From Diorhabda sublineata (lineage: Eukaryota > Arthropoda > Insecta > Coleoptera > Chrysomelidae): 64,000 nucleotides of DNA. A program made the position numbers and the translations under genes. A model generated the notes under the pieces. It was not told the origin of the DNA. It did no database searches and was given only the letters and a program-made list of their open reading frames with translations. Position 1 is the first letter of the stretch, and each line of letters starts with the position of its first letter. The stretch is taken from assembly GCF_026230105.1 (NCBI RefSeq), contig NC_079485.1, positions 17,408,232 through 17,472,231 of the forward strand, written 5' to 3'. Shown one piece after another: positions 38,175 through 48,779 of this stretch.

Positions 38175-38888
38175 ATGGGTGGAAGAAAAGCTGCCGTTTC
38201 TCCAGGAACTATAAAATCAAATTTACTGCAAGTGGATATTTTTAGAGAAGGACTTACTTTAAAAAATAGGAACGATAAAGTATGGTTAACTATTTGCGAA
38301 AATTTAAAAAATGCTATAAAGCCATTGAATTTGTTCAAAATGGTAGAGCAAAATAGACATGGCATTTTGAGTTACTATCTAGAACAAAAAGGTATTGCGA
38401 ATTATGCTGGTGTTCAAAAAGGAGAAAAAGAAGAAGAACAGAGAGAAAAAGAAAAAGAGGAGAAAAACGAAGATGATGAAGATGAAAATCTTGATTTTTG
38501 TTTGAGTGACGTAAGCATAGATAACAGACAAATTTTTGATGATGTGAAAAATGACTTTGTTTTTCAAAAATGTATTAGTGTTAAGGGGAAGCAGCTAGTG
38601 TTTACAATTAGTGTTAGTTCATATCAATGGTTTAAGATTAGTCCTAAGGAAAAAGTTTACAAGAGCGGAAAGACAGGGAAGCAGTTACAAGAGGGTTGGA
38701 CTGATGTTATTAGAAAGTCAATTTGGGATAACCAAAAGTTACCTTGTGCTTATAGTTTTGACAGACACTTCATTGATGATAAAATGTGCTATATAAAAAT
38801 AGTAGGACATTGTACTGAAACTGAGTGTATTTTTTCCTCAATAAATCTATTCGGCCGCACTTTGCGTCGCAATACACTGCACGCTTAA
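38175..38888 (+). CDS. N-terminal part of a foldback-element transposase, 237 aa
   Basis: This is an uninterrupted frame from ATG (MGGRKAAVSPGTIK) to a stop, between the TIRs. Residues 1-75 form a small helical N-terminal region seen, from memory, in uncharacterised transposon proteins of aphids and cnidarians (VWLTICENLKN, then VEQNRHGILSY). Residues 80-105 are a low-complexity E/K/D run. Residues 155-225 hold WFKISPKEKVYKSG, WTDVIRKSIWDNQKLPC and KIVGHCTETEC, a probable zinc-binding and DNA-binding segment. The catalytic region expected after this is absent; the frame ends 50 bp before the right TIR. It is the only long intact frame in the window, which suggests a young deletion derivative. 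The function beyond DNA binding is inferred. Confidence 0.65.
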   Translation: MGGRKAAVSPGTIKSNLLQVDIFREGLTLKNRNDKVWLTICENLKNAIKPLNLFKMVEQNRHGILSYYLEQKGIANYAGVQKGEKEEEQREKEKEEKNEDDEDENLDFCLSDVSIDNRQIFDDVKNDFVFQKCISVKGKQLVFTISVSSYQWFKISPKEKVYKSGKTGKQLQEGWTDVIRKSIWDNQKLPCAYSFDRHFIDDKMCYIKIVGHCTETECIFSSINLFGRTLRRNTLHA

Positions 38889-38938
38889 AAAACAGCAGTT
38901 TCCTTGACGACAAAAATAAAATAACATAAAATACTTTT

Positions 38939-39409
38939 CTTTAACTGTTTACGTAGAGACAATTTTAATAATATTGACTACCATAAACCTAATACTGCAC
39001 CATTATGAATTCATTATTTTTATTTTGCTGCGCATGCGCAGTACGCGAACTGCGGAGAGCACAGAGTTAATTGACTTGTTTGCTATGTTTTTTGATGATT
39101 AAAAAAAAACCCATAAATTTTTATGATATTAGTGAATGGGGCAAATTAGTTGAGCTCGGGGGCAATTGTTTACAACTTCGATAACTTACAATTACCGCTA
39201 AATAAAGGAGGCAGAGAAGTTAGAATCATCAAAAAAAAATGACCATCATTATTATTTTTTTTTTTATTTTTTTTATTTTTTATTATTTTTTTAAGATAAC
39301 ACTGGGCAAATTAATTAGATAATATAAATGGGTTGGGCAATTGAAAATCTATCGGCGGATATTTTTTTTTTCTTTGCAATAATTTTGCGGACTGTGTGGG
39401 GGGGGGTGT
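38939..39409 (-). repeat. Right TIR of the foldback element
   Basis: 471 bp, the inverted complement of the left TIR, with the same GGGCAAATT motifs and the TGCGCATGCGCA palindrome at 39029-39040. A T-run expansion (39247-39292) accounts for much of the length difference. Confidence 0.9.
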
Positions 39410-40899
39410 GTAAAGTGGACTGAAGAAACTGGTATGACCCTGTCAACTGAAAAATGCTCAATTATGTTTTTCATTAGACATACACTTCGCACATCGGAGA
39501 GCCTAACTCTCTATTGGCGAACATTGTCGATACTAAACGAGTATAAATACTTGGGTATCATACTAGATAGTAAATTACTATGGTCCAAACATATCAAGTA
39601 TTTGATAAATAAATATGAAAAAGTACAGTCTCTTAAAATGTGTTACAAACCGCCTATGGGGCGCAGCCCCTTCTATTTCTATTATGTTTTACAGGGCTTA
39701 TGTTAGATCGGTTATAGACTATGGATGTTGTTTATATGGATCGAAGAGTAATACAAATTTACAGCAAATAGATCGTATGCAATATAAATGCCTTAGAAAT
39801 TGTCTCGGTGCAATGAAATCAACACCAGTGAATGTTTTATTTGCAGAATATAACGAACCTCCTTTGTTTATACGGCGGCAATTATTGTCTCAGAAATATT
39901 TAATCAAACTAAAAACCCCCAAGGCAGACACGATAAACAATTTATGCATTATATCCATAGAAAACCTCACAAATCGATATTGGAGGATTAAAAACACACT
40001 TCCACTTGCAGAAGCCTTCATTCAAACCAATGAATTCAATAATATATACAAAACCAACAGAACTTTATCGATGGATAATATTCCTTATCAAGCTATATTT
40101 AAAGTTCACAAAGTCATAATACCTAATTACACGGAATCTACTCGCATTAACTCGATCCTGTTGAAATCCATATTAGTAGAGTTTGCTGACAAGACCATAT
40201 TATGTTCTGATCGATCTAAGACGAGGGTTGGAGTTGGATGTACAGCATTCATTCAAAATACAAAACAATGTATACGAATAAAATTACCCGACATTTCTAG
40301 CATATATACTGCGAAGCTGTATGCTATCTTACAGGGTCTTTTCTGGTTGAAACCAAAAGAAAAAGATGGGGGTGTGATTTTATCTGACTCTAGATCAGCA
40401 CTGTGTGCCATAAAAGAAACTCATCTTGAAAGAATGAAATGTCCTATTTTATGTGATATCAAAACTATATTATTAAATTTGAGTATAACATTCATTTGAG
40501 TTAAAGGACATGTTGGAATAACCCTATTTCCAAATTTATCCTAATTTACCCTCACCCCTGAACTATATATTTAAATACACAACTTCGAAATTTTACTCAG
40601 CAAGTATACTTAGAATGAAGACTGGTCATGGGAGATATCCCGGCCATCTTGCCAGGCTAGGTATTATACAATCATCAGTCTGTACCTGCGATGATAATTC
40701 TTGTGCTGATCTCAATCACATTATTTTCAGATGCAGTAATCACATTCATAAAACAAACAATTTGTTGCAGTTACTTTTTAAACAAAACTACTCCCTACCC
40801 CTAAACCTCACACACCTTTTAAGCATAGATAACCGACAAACTTTAGATCTATTGGTAAATTTTATCAAGGATATTAAAATTAATATTTAAGTAGTATCA

Positions 40900-41005
40900 T
40901 CGAAAAATTATGTGGCAGATGGACTTGCTTCCAAGCCATTTTCTCTCTCACACAGTGATAAGTTACACTGAACTTAAAGGCGTCTAAAATATCACCTCAA
41001 AATAA
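40900..41005 (+). pseudogene. Displaced LINE RNase H segment (ADGLASK block)
   Basis: Just after the end of ORF2 the plus strand reads VADGLASKPFSLSHSDKLHY. This fits the segment that normally follows GHVGI inside RNase H, which is missing at its expected place (after 40515). The piece therefore seems to have moved downstream of the C-terminal zinc motif, or belongs to a second truncated copy. Confidence 0.5.
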
Positions 41006-41427
41006 AAACTATACATTACAATACCACATATTCTCGTCGTATACATTTGGTTCGAGAGCCAATCACAAGTTTTCATCACGAATTTCCTCCCGAGTGAAAA
41101 TTTTCAGCCGGAAATCACGGCTGTAGTTGTTTGGCAGTATACATGATTTGAGTATGTTGATAATAAATACGACGTTTAATAATGAAGGAAATAAAGGTAT
41201 AACTAAAGTAATTATTCAATAATTTATTATAACATAATTTTATCAACTAATGAACTATTATTTTATTATAATGAATACAAATAATGATAACAATTATTCA
41301 TTTGGACAATGTAACACGCCCTCAAATATTGGTTATAAAGTTCTGATTTACATGGGAGTAGAGAAGAACCGTCAATACCTTTTTTGGGCAACTTGAATTC
41401 ATCTGCATTATCCAAAAACTTATATGT
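41006..41427. other. No gene recognised
   Basis: AT-rich sequence following the LINE; no clear poly-A or TAA-repeat tail was found to fix the LINE's 3' end. Confidence 0.35.
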
Positions 41428-41850
41428 TTATTGGAACAACGCAACCCTAGGGTCGTTTATTTTTTTCAATCGATTAAAGTTGTACATTTGGCAAGTAAGC
41501 TCTTGAATTTTGGCAAATAAATCTTCCCTGTTCATCGATGGCTCTGGCATTTGAACGAAACTTGGTGAAAGCTTCAGATTTTGACATGATGGTAAATGGG
41601 CGCTTTTTGCAATTTCTAAAAAATGCAGGGTTGAAATCACATCCTCTAAGTGCATGGAATGTCGGAAGTGCTGCACTTAAACTTGGTTCCAAAGTTTTGT
41701 AAAGTTGATTCCATCAAATTGTTAGTTTGAGTTTGAGATTGATACCATTTACGGAAAACGTGAGTTATTTTAAAGCTCTGCGATTGAATATTTTCAAAAG
41801 AATGCACATAGAATACGAATTGAAGCTTGTGTATTGCCATAAATACTTGC
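41428..41850 (-). pseudogene. Fragment of a mobile-element-associated protein (ALPTFHAL..GCDFNPAFF family)
   Basis: Two minus-strand frames join across a shift near 41475-41500. The first has ALPTFHALRGCDFNPAFFRNC followed by a KKRPF..MSKSEAF region. The second continues NFNRLKKINDPRVALFQ. The FHALxGCD motif recurs in insect transposon-linked proteins that I remember as nuclease-like (XPG/FEN-type), but the function is not shown by this piece. Upstream frames (41646-41840) add little. Broken and partial. Confidence 0.45.
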
Positions 41851-44800
41851 TGTTACAAAATATGCGTACCAAGTTTTATTTATCAAGCATCTCAAATTGA
41901 AGTCTCAAACAAAAATTTCAATTCACACGAGACAAAGTATATAATAATTTTTAGACATGAAACTTCTTTGGAATTGTGGAAATAACTGAGTTAAAACCGA
42001 AAAACATTAGATTCCTTGAAATATATGAAGTCAACGTTGAAATATCTCTCATTGAGAAAATGGAAAGGAGACAATGATTGAAAGAATGAATATATATCTA
42101 AGTTATACATATAAAAACTTTTCTTTTAATAATACATGTACAGGTACTTGTATTAGTATAATTGAATAATAGATGAGTAAATTAGTAATACTACCAGTCT
42201 TTCTTTCGCAGCAACGTTCAATCAATTAAAAATCTCTTTTATCTTTAGTCAATTTAACAAAGGGAGTTTTGAACTTTCATTTGTTTTAGGTTCCACAAAA
42301 GCAATGCTTCCTTCTCTGGAGATGAGTTATCGGCATATTTCATGGATAATTGGATCGCTGATAATTTACAGAGTTACGTGTGGACTCCTAAAATAGTAAC
42401 GTAGAACTCTGAACGATGAACGTCGAACCTCCCTCTAATATTAATTGCGGAGTACAAATTATTGTCCGCAACTTCTGTTGGTAAAAGACCAATGTGGAAT
42501 GTCAGAAATTGTAGTGCTTTATAGAAAAATCTTTAAAATTAGAGAGGGACGGTAAATTTGATATTACTAAGATTATATGTAAAATTGATATCTCCCTAAT
42601 AAAGATAAGCGAATAGTAAAATAGGAATAAATATTACATCTAAAAATCTTGTTTAACCAAACATTACAATCATTATTTTGGTGTTAATAATTATAATTTC
42701 ATTAATAGTATTCACTGTTTATTTGTCTAGACGTAATTCTTATATTGATAAATTTATTAACCAAAATATTCATAATAATATTCTATTCATTTGCATATGC
42801 CCATTATACCCATAAAAATGATGAAAATAACAGCAATTAACATTAATCGTTCTATTCTTTATACATTTGCTCTTTTTTCTTCTTTTTTACGTGTATTATT
42901 ACAAAATAAACAAGGACGTGATATCCAAAGAAGTAATATTCAAGATAATCGCTCTAAAGTATACTAAAACAAAAAAGTCATATTTTTCACTCTCGTCTAT
43001 CTTAAACACCTTATGCAGATCTCTTTATTTATCTTATTAATAAGGAACAGGGAATAAAACATAAAGAGATACATATAGAGGGAGATACTATAATTAATTG
43101 TGAGATAATTTGCATAGTGATGTATTCGGATGTAATTCGAGTGAGCCTAAGCTGTATTCTGAAGTTTGGATATGGCTGTAGATGTATTATTTCCTTGAAT
43201 TTACCATTTGACAGGATTTGAATTCCAACTAAATTATTTTAAGCAAAACCACTAAGTTTTGTCACATACATCGGATAAAAAAGTTTAATTTAGTACAAAC
43301 TTTCTCATGCAATCTTTACAAATTGCCAAAGATGAACTCGCTCATGAAATGTTTTTAATCAGAAGAAATTATCTTGAACTGGGATTTTCTCTGACATTTA
43401 CCACTATACTGGTAGTAACTCAAATGAAGATTTATTAAATTCACATTCAGTTATATCAATTTCATGTTTTACATCTGTTGCTATATTCAAGTTTTCTCAA
43501 AACTAATTATGTGAATTAAGTGTAGTATATAGCTTAGCAGATATGATTCCAAGTAAATATATCTGTTATAATTTATAAATCCAACTAGCATATGAATAAG
43601 GAAGTTATGGCAGTCATATATAACAACACATTATTAATTTATATATCTAAAATAGTAAATTTGTTAAAATATATTCGAAATAATTCAATACTAGAAAGTT
43701 TGAAACATAAACAGACAAAAATCATAATGGCTCACATATGAGAAGAAACTATGTCAATATATATCGAAGTAAACGATGTTTAGGATGAAATTCTATAAAA
43801 TATGGTCATTAAACTAAATTTGTTCTTGCAAAAAAGAACACTAGGATTAGTAAGAAGAATAAGATGTAGACTTACCAACTAACCTCTATAGAATACAAAA
43901 TCGGTTTGACAAATTGCCGTATCCAAGTAAAGAAAATAGAAATTTTATGAAGTTTCGAACTACGTTTAAACGATATTGCACTGTAAGGATACCGACAAAC
44001 AAAAAATTAAAAATCAAGTTAAAATGGTACAAGAAATAAAGAAGCTCAAACATTCTGTATTCACTGCATTGAGACCAGTTTTCATTTCAAAAGTATATAG
44101 ACAAAATACCAAGCGACGAGGTGCATCCTGCCACGTGTAAGATGAAGTTATTGATTAACACAAGCTTCCAAGCTCATAAAATGTATCTTTCAAGACTTGT
44201 AACTTAAGATTAGGCATTGTATTTGAGAGTGAGATATTCAGGAAGAAATTAACAACAGTATAGACTGTTAAAGTGGACACAGATAGAAAAGTTATGTGAA
44301 GAACGCCCAACAATAATTTGAAAAAGAAGAGACGTAGCTACGAACATCCATTCACTATCTACAGCTGTTAATGCTCACCGAACATCAATATTACAGATCT
44401 TGACGACCTCAAGGATAATCATAAATATAAAAGAAACGTAATTACTTGTCATTTTATTCCAAATCTCCCCGATTCAGTATAAATTACTCAAGATCAAGGA
44501 ATTGCTTTGATATAAAATAGGTAATGGTCTCAATATATATAATTATTGTTTAAAAACTTAAACATTATGAGCGAAAAATAATAGAAATACATTTCTCTGC
44601 TAAAATCTTATATCAATCAGATCTGTGAAATTTTCTTTTGTTTGTTTATGACGTTACTATAAAGGTGATAGTATCTTAGTCGAGTCAATAAGTTCAAAAA
44701 CGTGTTTAATAGAGAAAAAGCTACAAAAATATGTGCAATAGCTCATTTGATGTGAAATGACATTCACAAAAATGTTATTTTAAAGGTTAATTAGCTCAGA

Positions 44801-46364
44801 TAAAATTGCGATTGTTTCACACAAGATAATATAAAAAAAGGATCTAGTTTTTCGTTATAACTTCAAAAATAATTATATTTAAGGAGATTCGGAAAAAGAT
44901 CCTGAAAGAGGAAGGAATTTTAATAAAATGTTTTTGTTTCTGGAACTCTGTACCCATTATTTTTAATTTTTTTCAACGCTGAAAATAGATTTCCACAAAT
45001 TTATTAAGTAAGTATAACAAATAAACTATACCATTGCTAATTAATTAATTTGTTCCATTTGTTGTTCAACTTGCTTAATGAGCAATACAATAACAGTTCT
45101 AGTTTATACGAGTTCTTCATTTTTAGAGAGTGGAATTCATGAACAGTTCGGTGCGTCAATGTTTAAAACTACATTCTTTTCATCCTTCTCTCGAGTGTCG
45201 GTTCCTGTAATTGCTTTATCATAAAACTTCAAATTTTCAAATTTTTATTTGATAAAAATTATTTCAGGTGATATACCAGCTTTTTAGACAGCTCGCCTAT
45301 GCCGTAACTATCTCTCGGAGCCCTATTCTCATGGTTAAAAAAATATAAAAAATAGGTATACAGTTTCGAGAGGGGAGATTTTTTTATTGGAAATTTGCTT
45401 CTCTTTCATGATCTTTTAGAAGTAAATAACAAAAAATATCTTTCTTCATCTCATTTTGTTAAAAATTACATTTTTCATGTACTAATAAACCATTCCGAAT
45501 CGAATGAGCTATTACACATATTTTTGAGAGCTTTCTTTCTACTTACCACGTTTTTTGAACTTGTTGACTAGGCTATCTGTAGAATATCTGTAGAATTATA
45601 TATATAATTCAGAAATAATAATAGTAATTATAATAATAATAATTTGTTGTACATAATTGTTATATTTTTATAAACTACCATATAAAAAATTCTGACAAAA
45701 AATTCTGACAAAAATTTCCATTTAACTAACAAAAAATATACTTACTTTCGTACTCAAGGGAGTATGACTTCATTTCTATAAATGGTTCGTCTGCAACAAA
45801 GAAATAATATTAATTCTCAAAAACTGCACTATTCAGTCATTATACTTGGGCAATAAAATAATTGCCATCCACGCTAAACCGCGATAAATTTTATGGGGAT
45901 TGACTAAGTTTCATATAGTAATACCAGCATAAGTTCCGAACATCTATCTCAAAATATATTATTGGATAGAAAGAGAAGTGTATCACATCTTATTCTATTA
46001 TTTGGATTTATGGATCTATGCATGGGCATTACAAGAACAAATTTCAGAACCCAAAATATTTTATAAACAATATCTTATCCAAAGAGGATTGTCAAACTCC
46101 ACGTATAAAGCGCGTTACACACTACCTGATTTGGTCGGGCAGACAGGATACACAGGATCTTTTTAGAAAATATTTTCTGATACAAAAATGATGTGATTCA
46201 ATGCGTAATATAAGTATTTTCTAAATATCGCGTTTCCCAGTTTTTCAGGGAGTAGAATAAAACAAAAGGAAGAGTCTACATAAACCTACAGGAGTAAACC
46301 ATATGTATATGTGAACGTTTTAAAAGAAGAAATATTAGTCATATATTACTTAACTACTTCAGAT
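41851..46364. other. Long AT-rich stretch without recognisable genes
   Basis: About 4.5 kb. No open frame above about 60 codons has a family motif, and no paired terminal repeats or RNA-gene boxes were seen. Short runs of ATT/ATA triplets occur near 45600-45650. Confidence 0.4.
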
Positions 46365-46465
46365 GATACTGAAACACACTGTTTAGACTAGCAATATATC
46401 AAGACTCACAATTACACTGCCTGACGTGCGTTTCAATAACCAAGTTATCTCTTCAGAGAATTAAG
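46365..46465 (-). repeat. Interspersed repeat, copy 2
   Basis: Inverted relative to 7130-7215. It holds ACTCACAATTACACTGCCTG with flanking TTTCAATAACCAAGTTATC, followed by CTCTTCAGAGA. Confidence 0.6.
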
Positions 46466-47099
46466 GAGAACATTTAGGCAGCTTTGAAGATATTAAAGTA
46501 CGAAAAATCTCCATTAGATGGAGAATGGTGACACTGAGTACTCTTTAAATATTTAACAGAATAATAGAACTTGAACTGGATCAAGTTAATTGGCTTTTTG
46601 ACAAAATATTTCAATGCCTAATTCAATACAATTTGTTATTCCTGCAGTTATTAGAAATGAAACAAAATGGAATTTCCCCCATTATCCAGCAATAGTACGA
46701 AATTATCGTAATCGATTTGTTTTCCCATTGATGTCGACGTAGCAAAATAGAACGGCCACCTTATTTTTGCGATCTGACTGTGATTAGTTTTATGTTTGTC
46801 ACAAACGTGCATAAATGTTGATTGCTAAATACAGAATTAATCAACATTAATCATGATTTTTATCAACAAAAAAATTAGGTGGCAAATGAGTTCATCTTCT
46901 ATTTTAGGATATCTCTCTAAGTAGGTAGATAGGAAGAGAAGTTAAAGTAAACTGCTCGTATGCAACCCCCACATTTAGGTCTACTCCACTAATATACATT
47001 GAAAATAATATACTGACGTAGCGGCACCGAGTGGTTTTTTCTCATAATTGGACAGAATTCTCTGTTTTGAAATTGTTTGTGGTTTTTAAGTCTGAAAAC
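46466..47099. other. No gene recognised
   Basis: AT-rich DNA between a short repeat and the BEL element. Confidence 0.35.
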
Positions 47100-47104
47100 A
47101 TGAA

Positions 47105-47307
47105 TGTTAAGTTCGACGTCTTTATTATTAAGAGTTTTGTATATATGGCAACATTGTTGTATAGTTCTACCGGTAGCGGTAGGGAAGCAAGTATTCCATT
47201 AGCTCTCCACGTGTTAGCACGTAGTTGTTAATAAATGAGAAAAATTTAGTCCACGATTTTTATTATAAAAAATTAAAGTGCTCACGAAAACCAGCCCAAA
47301 TAAAACA
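47105..47307 (+). repeat. BEL 5' LTR
   Basis: TGTTAAGTTC...AAATAAAACA, 203 bp. It contains AATAAATG late in the LTR as a polyadenylation candidate. TGGTCCAATCG starts immediately after it (47308) and is the primer-binding-site candidate. Confidence 0.93.
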
Positions 47308-47570
47308 TGGTCCAATCGAGCCTAATAATATAATATAATATAAGGGCTTTGAATAAAATAATACAGTTAGAGTTTAGAGTTGAACTGATACCGGCGTTTC
47401 CAGTAGTTTTGTGAAGGTCGCCCAGGTTGCTGTTTTATTCCACCATTGGTTTCAAGTACAATAAAGAAGTAGCCATTTTGTGGAGGTTCAGCAGTTCATC
47501 ACCATCACCCTTACCTGTAAGTCAATTCTATTTTTATATTATCTTGTTTTTGGTTCTGTAATTTGTGAGC

Positions 47571-48700
47571 ATGGAGGATGAACTTCGTAAGTTGAAAACT
47601 AAAAAAAGAATAATTAAAACTCGCTTTACTAAATTTAGAACTTATTTCGAGACTATTAGTCAAAATGAATCATCTGACGCGATTTGTAAAAGTTTACAAG
47701 ATAGGCTTGAAAAATTCGAACCATTTTATCATGAATTGTTAGAAATCTATACCAATATACAAGTACTTTCAGAAGAGGATAACAAAGAGGAAGCTAAGGA
47801 AATCTAACAGTTTGAAGACAATTATTTTGAACTAGTTGGTAATATAAAAGCTTAATATATAACTACTCGGCAGATACTCATAGTTCTCATTCAGAAACCA
47901 GGTCAGAAAGAGGTTCTCAAGTAGGTTCAGTGACGGGTAATATTAATAATGTAACTTATAGAGAATTTGTGAAATTACCTCAGATTTAACTTCCGCGTTT
48001 TGATGGACAATATAGCTCTTGGTATTCAGGAATTCAGGCATGCCTTTGTAGGTTTGGTAGACAGTAATTTGCAATTAACAGACTTTCAAAAGTTCTATTA
48101 CCTGCGTCAGGGTCTATCATCAGAAGCCCTCAAAACTATTAAATCTCTTAAAGTTACAGATGCGAATTACAGTATTGCGTGGTCGAAAATGATAGATAGG
48201 TATAAAAATGAAAATTTAATAACGCACAATCATATACAAGAAATATTCCACCGCGTTGCGAAATTTATACGAACAAATTACAAACAATTTATCCGCTCTT
48301 GAAGAACTAGGTGAGGAGGTAACATCATGGGAAATATTAGAAAAAATTTCGGCTGATAAAAATAATAAACAACATATCAGAAAAATATTAGCCTCATTTG
48401 TCACATCCATTTCTAATCAGAAAACTGCTATAAAATTTCATTTGTGCCATTAATCGCATTCAATTTATACAAGTGAAAACTTATCAAATATAAATCCCCA
48501 AGAACGCTGGTTAAAAATCAAAGAAAATAAATTATGTACTAATTGTTTAAAACAAAATCTATCGTTCTGGAAATGCAAAGCAAAAGGATGTTCAAAATGT
48601 CATAAACATCATAATTCTTTATTGCATTATGAAAAGCCAAATATCACTCCTGGGGCAACATTTTGTATCAATAGCGACAGCGACAGTCTAATAGCCGATA
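47571..48700 (+). pseudogene. BEL gag, broken
   Basis: The frame starts MEDELRKLKTKKRI (ATG 47571) with a coiled-coil-like N-terminus typical of BEL gag, stops at 47807, and resumes with the DUF1759-like core (LPRFDGQYSSWY near 47990, DFQKFYYLRQGLSSEALK, 48082-48135). It shifts again near 48270 (EEVTSWEILEKI). It ends in a Cys-rich knuckle (CTNCLKQ, then CKAKGCSKCHKHHN, 48537-48615). The stop before LPRF and the shifts rule out a functional gag. Confidence 0.85.
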
Positions 48701-48779
48701 AGAAAAACCCTATTCAACGCATTTTTTGCGATAACCAAAACAAGCCGTGTTCATCTAGTTGAGTCGGTACTATTGAAAA

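Larger units (their letters stand above)
37532..39409 (+). mobile_element. Foldback/MULE-like DNA transposon with ~460-bp TIRs
   Basis: This 1878-bp insertion sits inside the LINE RT. Its left TIR (37532-37990) and right TIR (38939-39409) are inverted copies along their whole length, differing mainly in a poly-T expansion at 39247-39292. Tips are C-rich (TGTCCCCCC on the left, ACACCCCCC on the right end read inward). The 9-bp target duplication and very long TIRs match Foldback/NOF-type members of the MULE superfamily; that family call is inference. One protein is encoded between the TIRs. The space is too short for a full transposase, so this is an internally deleted, non-autonomous copy. 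Confidence 0.85.
35609..40890 (+). pseudogene. I-clade LINE ORF2: endonuclease, RT, RNase H, C-terminal zinc motif
   Basis: ORF2 begins IIQWNC just after ORF1. The endonuclease shows CGDFNCHN (35900) and a PIDLTLVSS end (36058), but an N-terminal block of about 50 residues is missing near 35680. The RT shows SYRPISLMSC (36958), FLDMKGAYDCVD (37170), LPQGSILSPLLF (37350) and YADD (37441-37452). The frame is cut at 37531 by the foldback element and resumes at 39419. The distal part has an RNase H (CSDRSKT, SDSRSAL, VKGHVGI) whose catalytic Glu, usually YTAEL, reads Lys (YTAKL). A C-terminal TGHGRYPGHLARLG with CTCDDNSC and H..C residues ends at 40890. The RNase H plus this tail places it in the I clade. 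Scattered stops and shifts make it inactive. Confidence 0.88.

Noticed and set aside
38379..38567. Minus-strand frame rich in F and L
   Set aside because: Antisense shadow of the E/K-rich part of the foldback-element protein.
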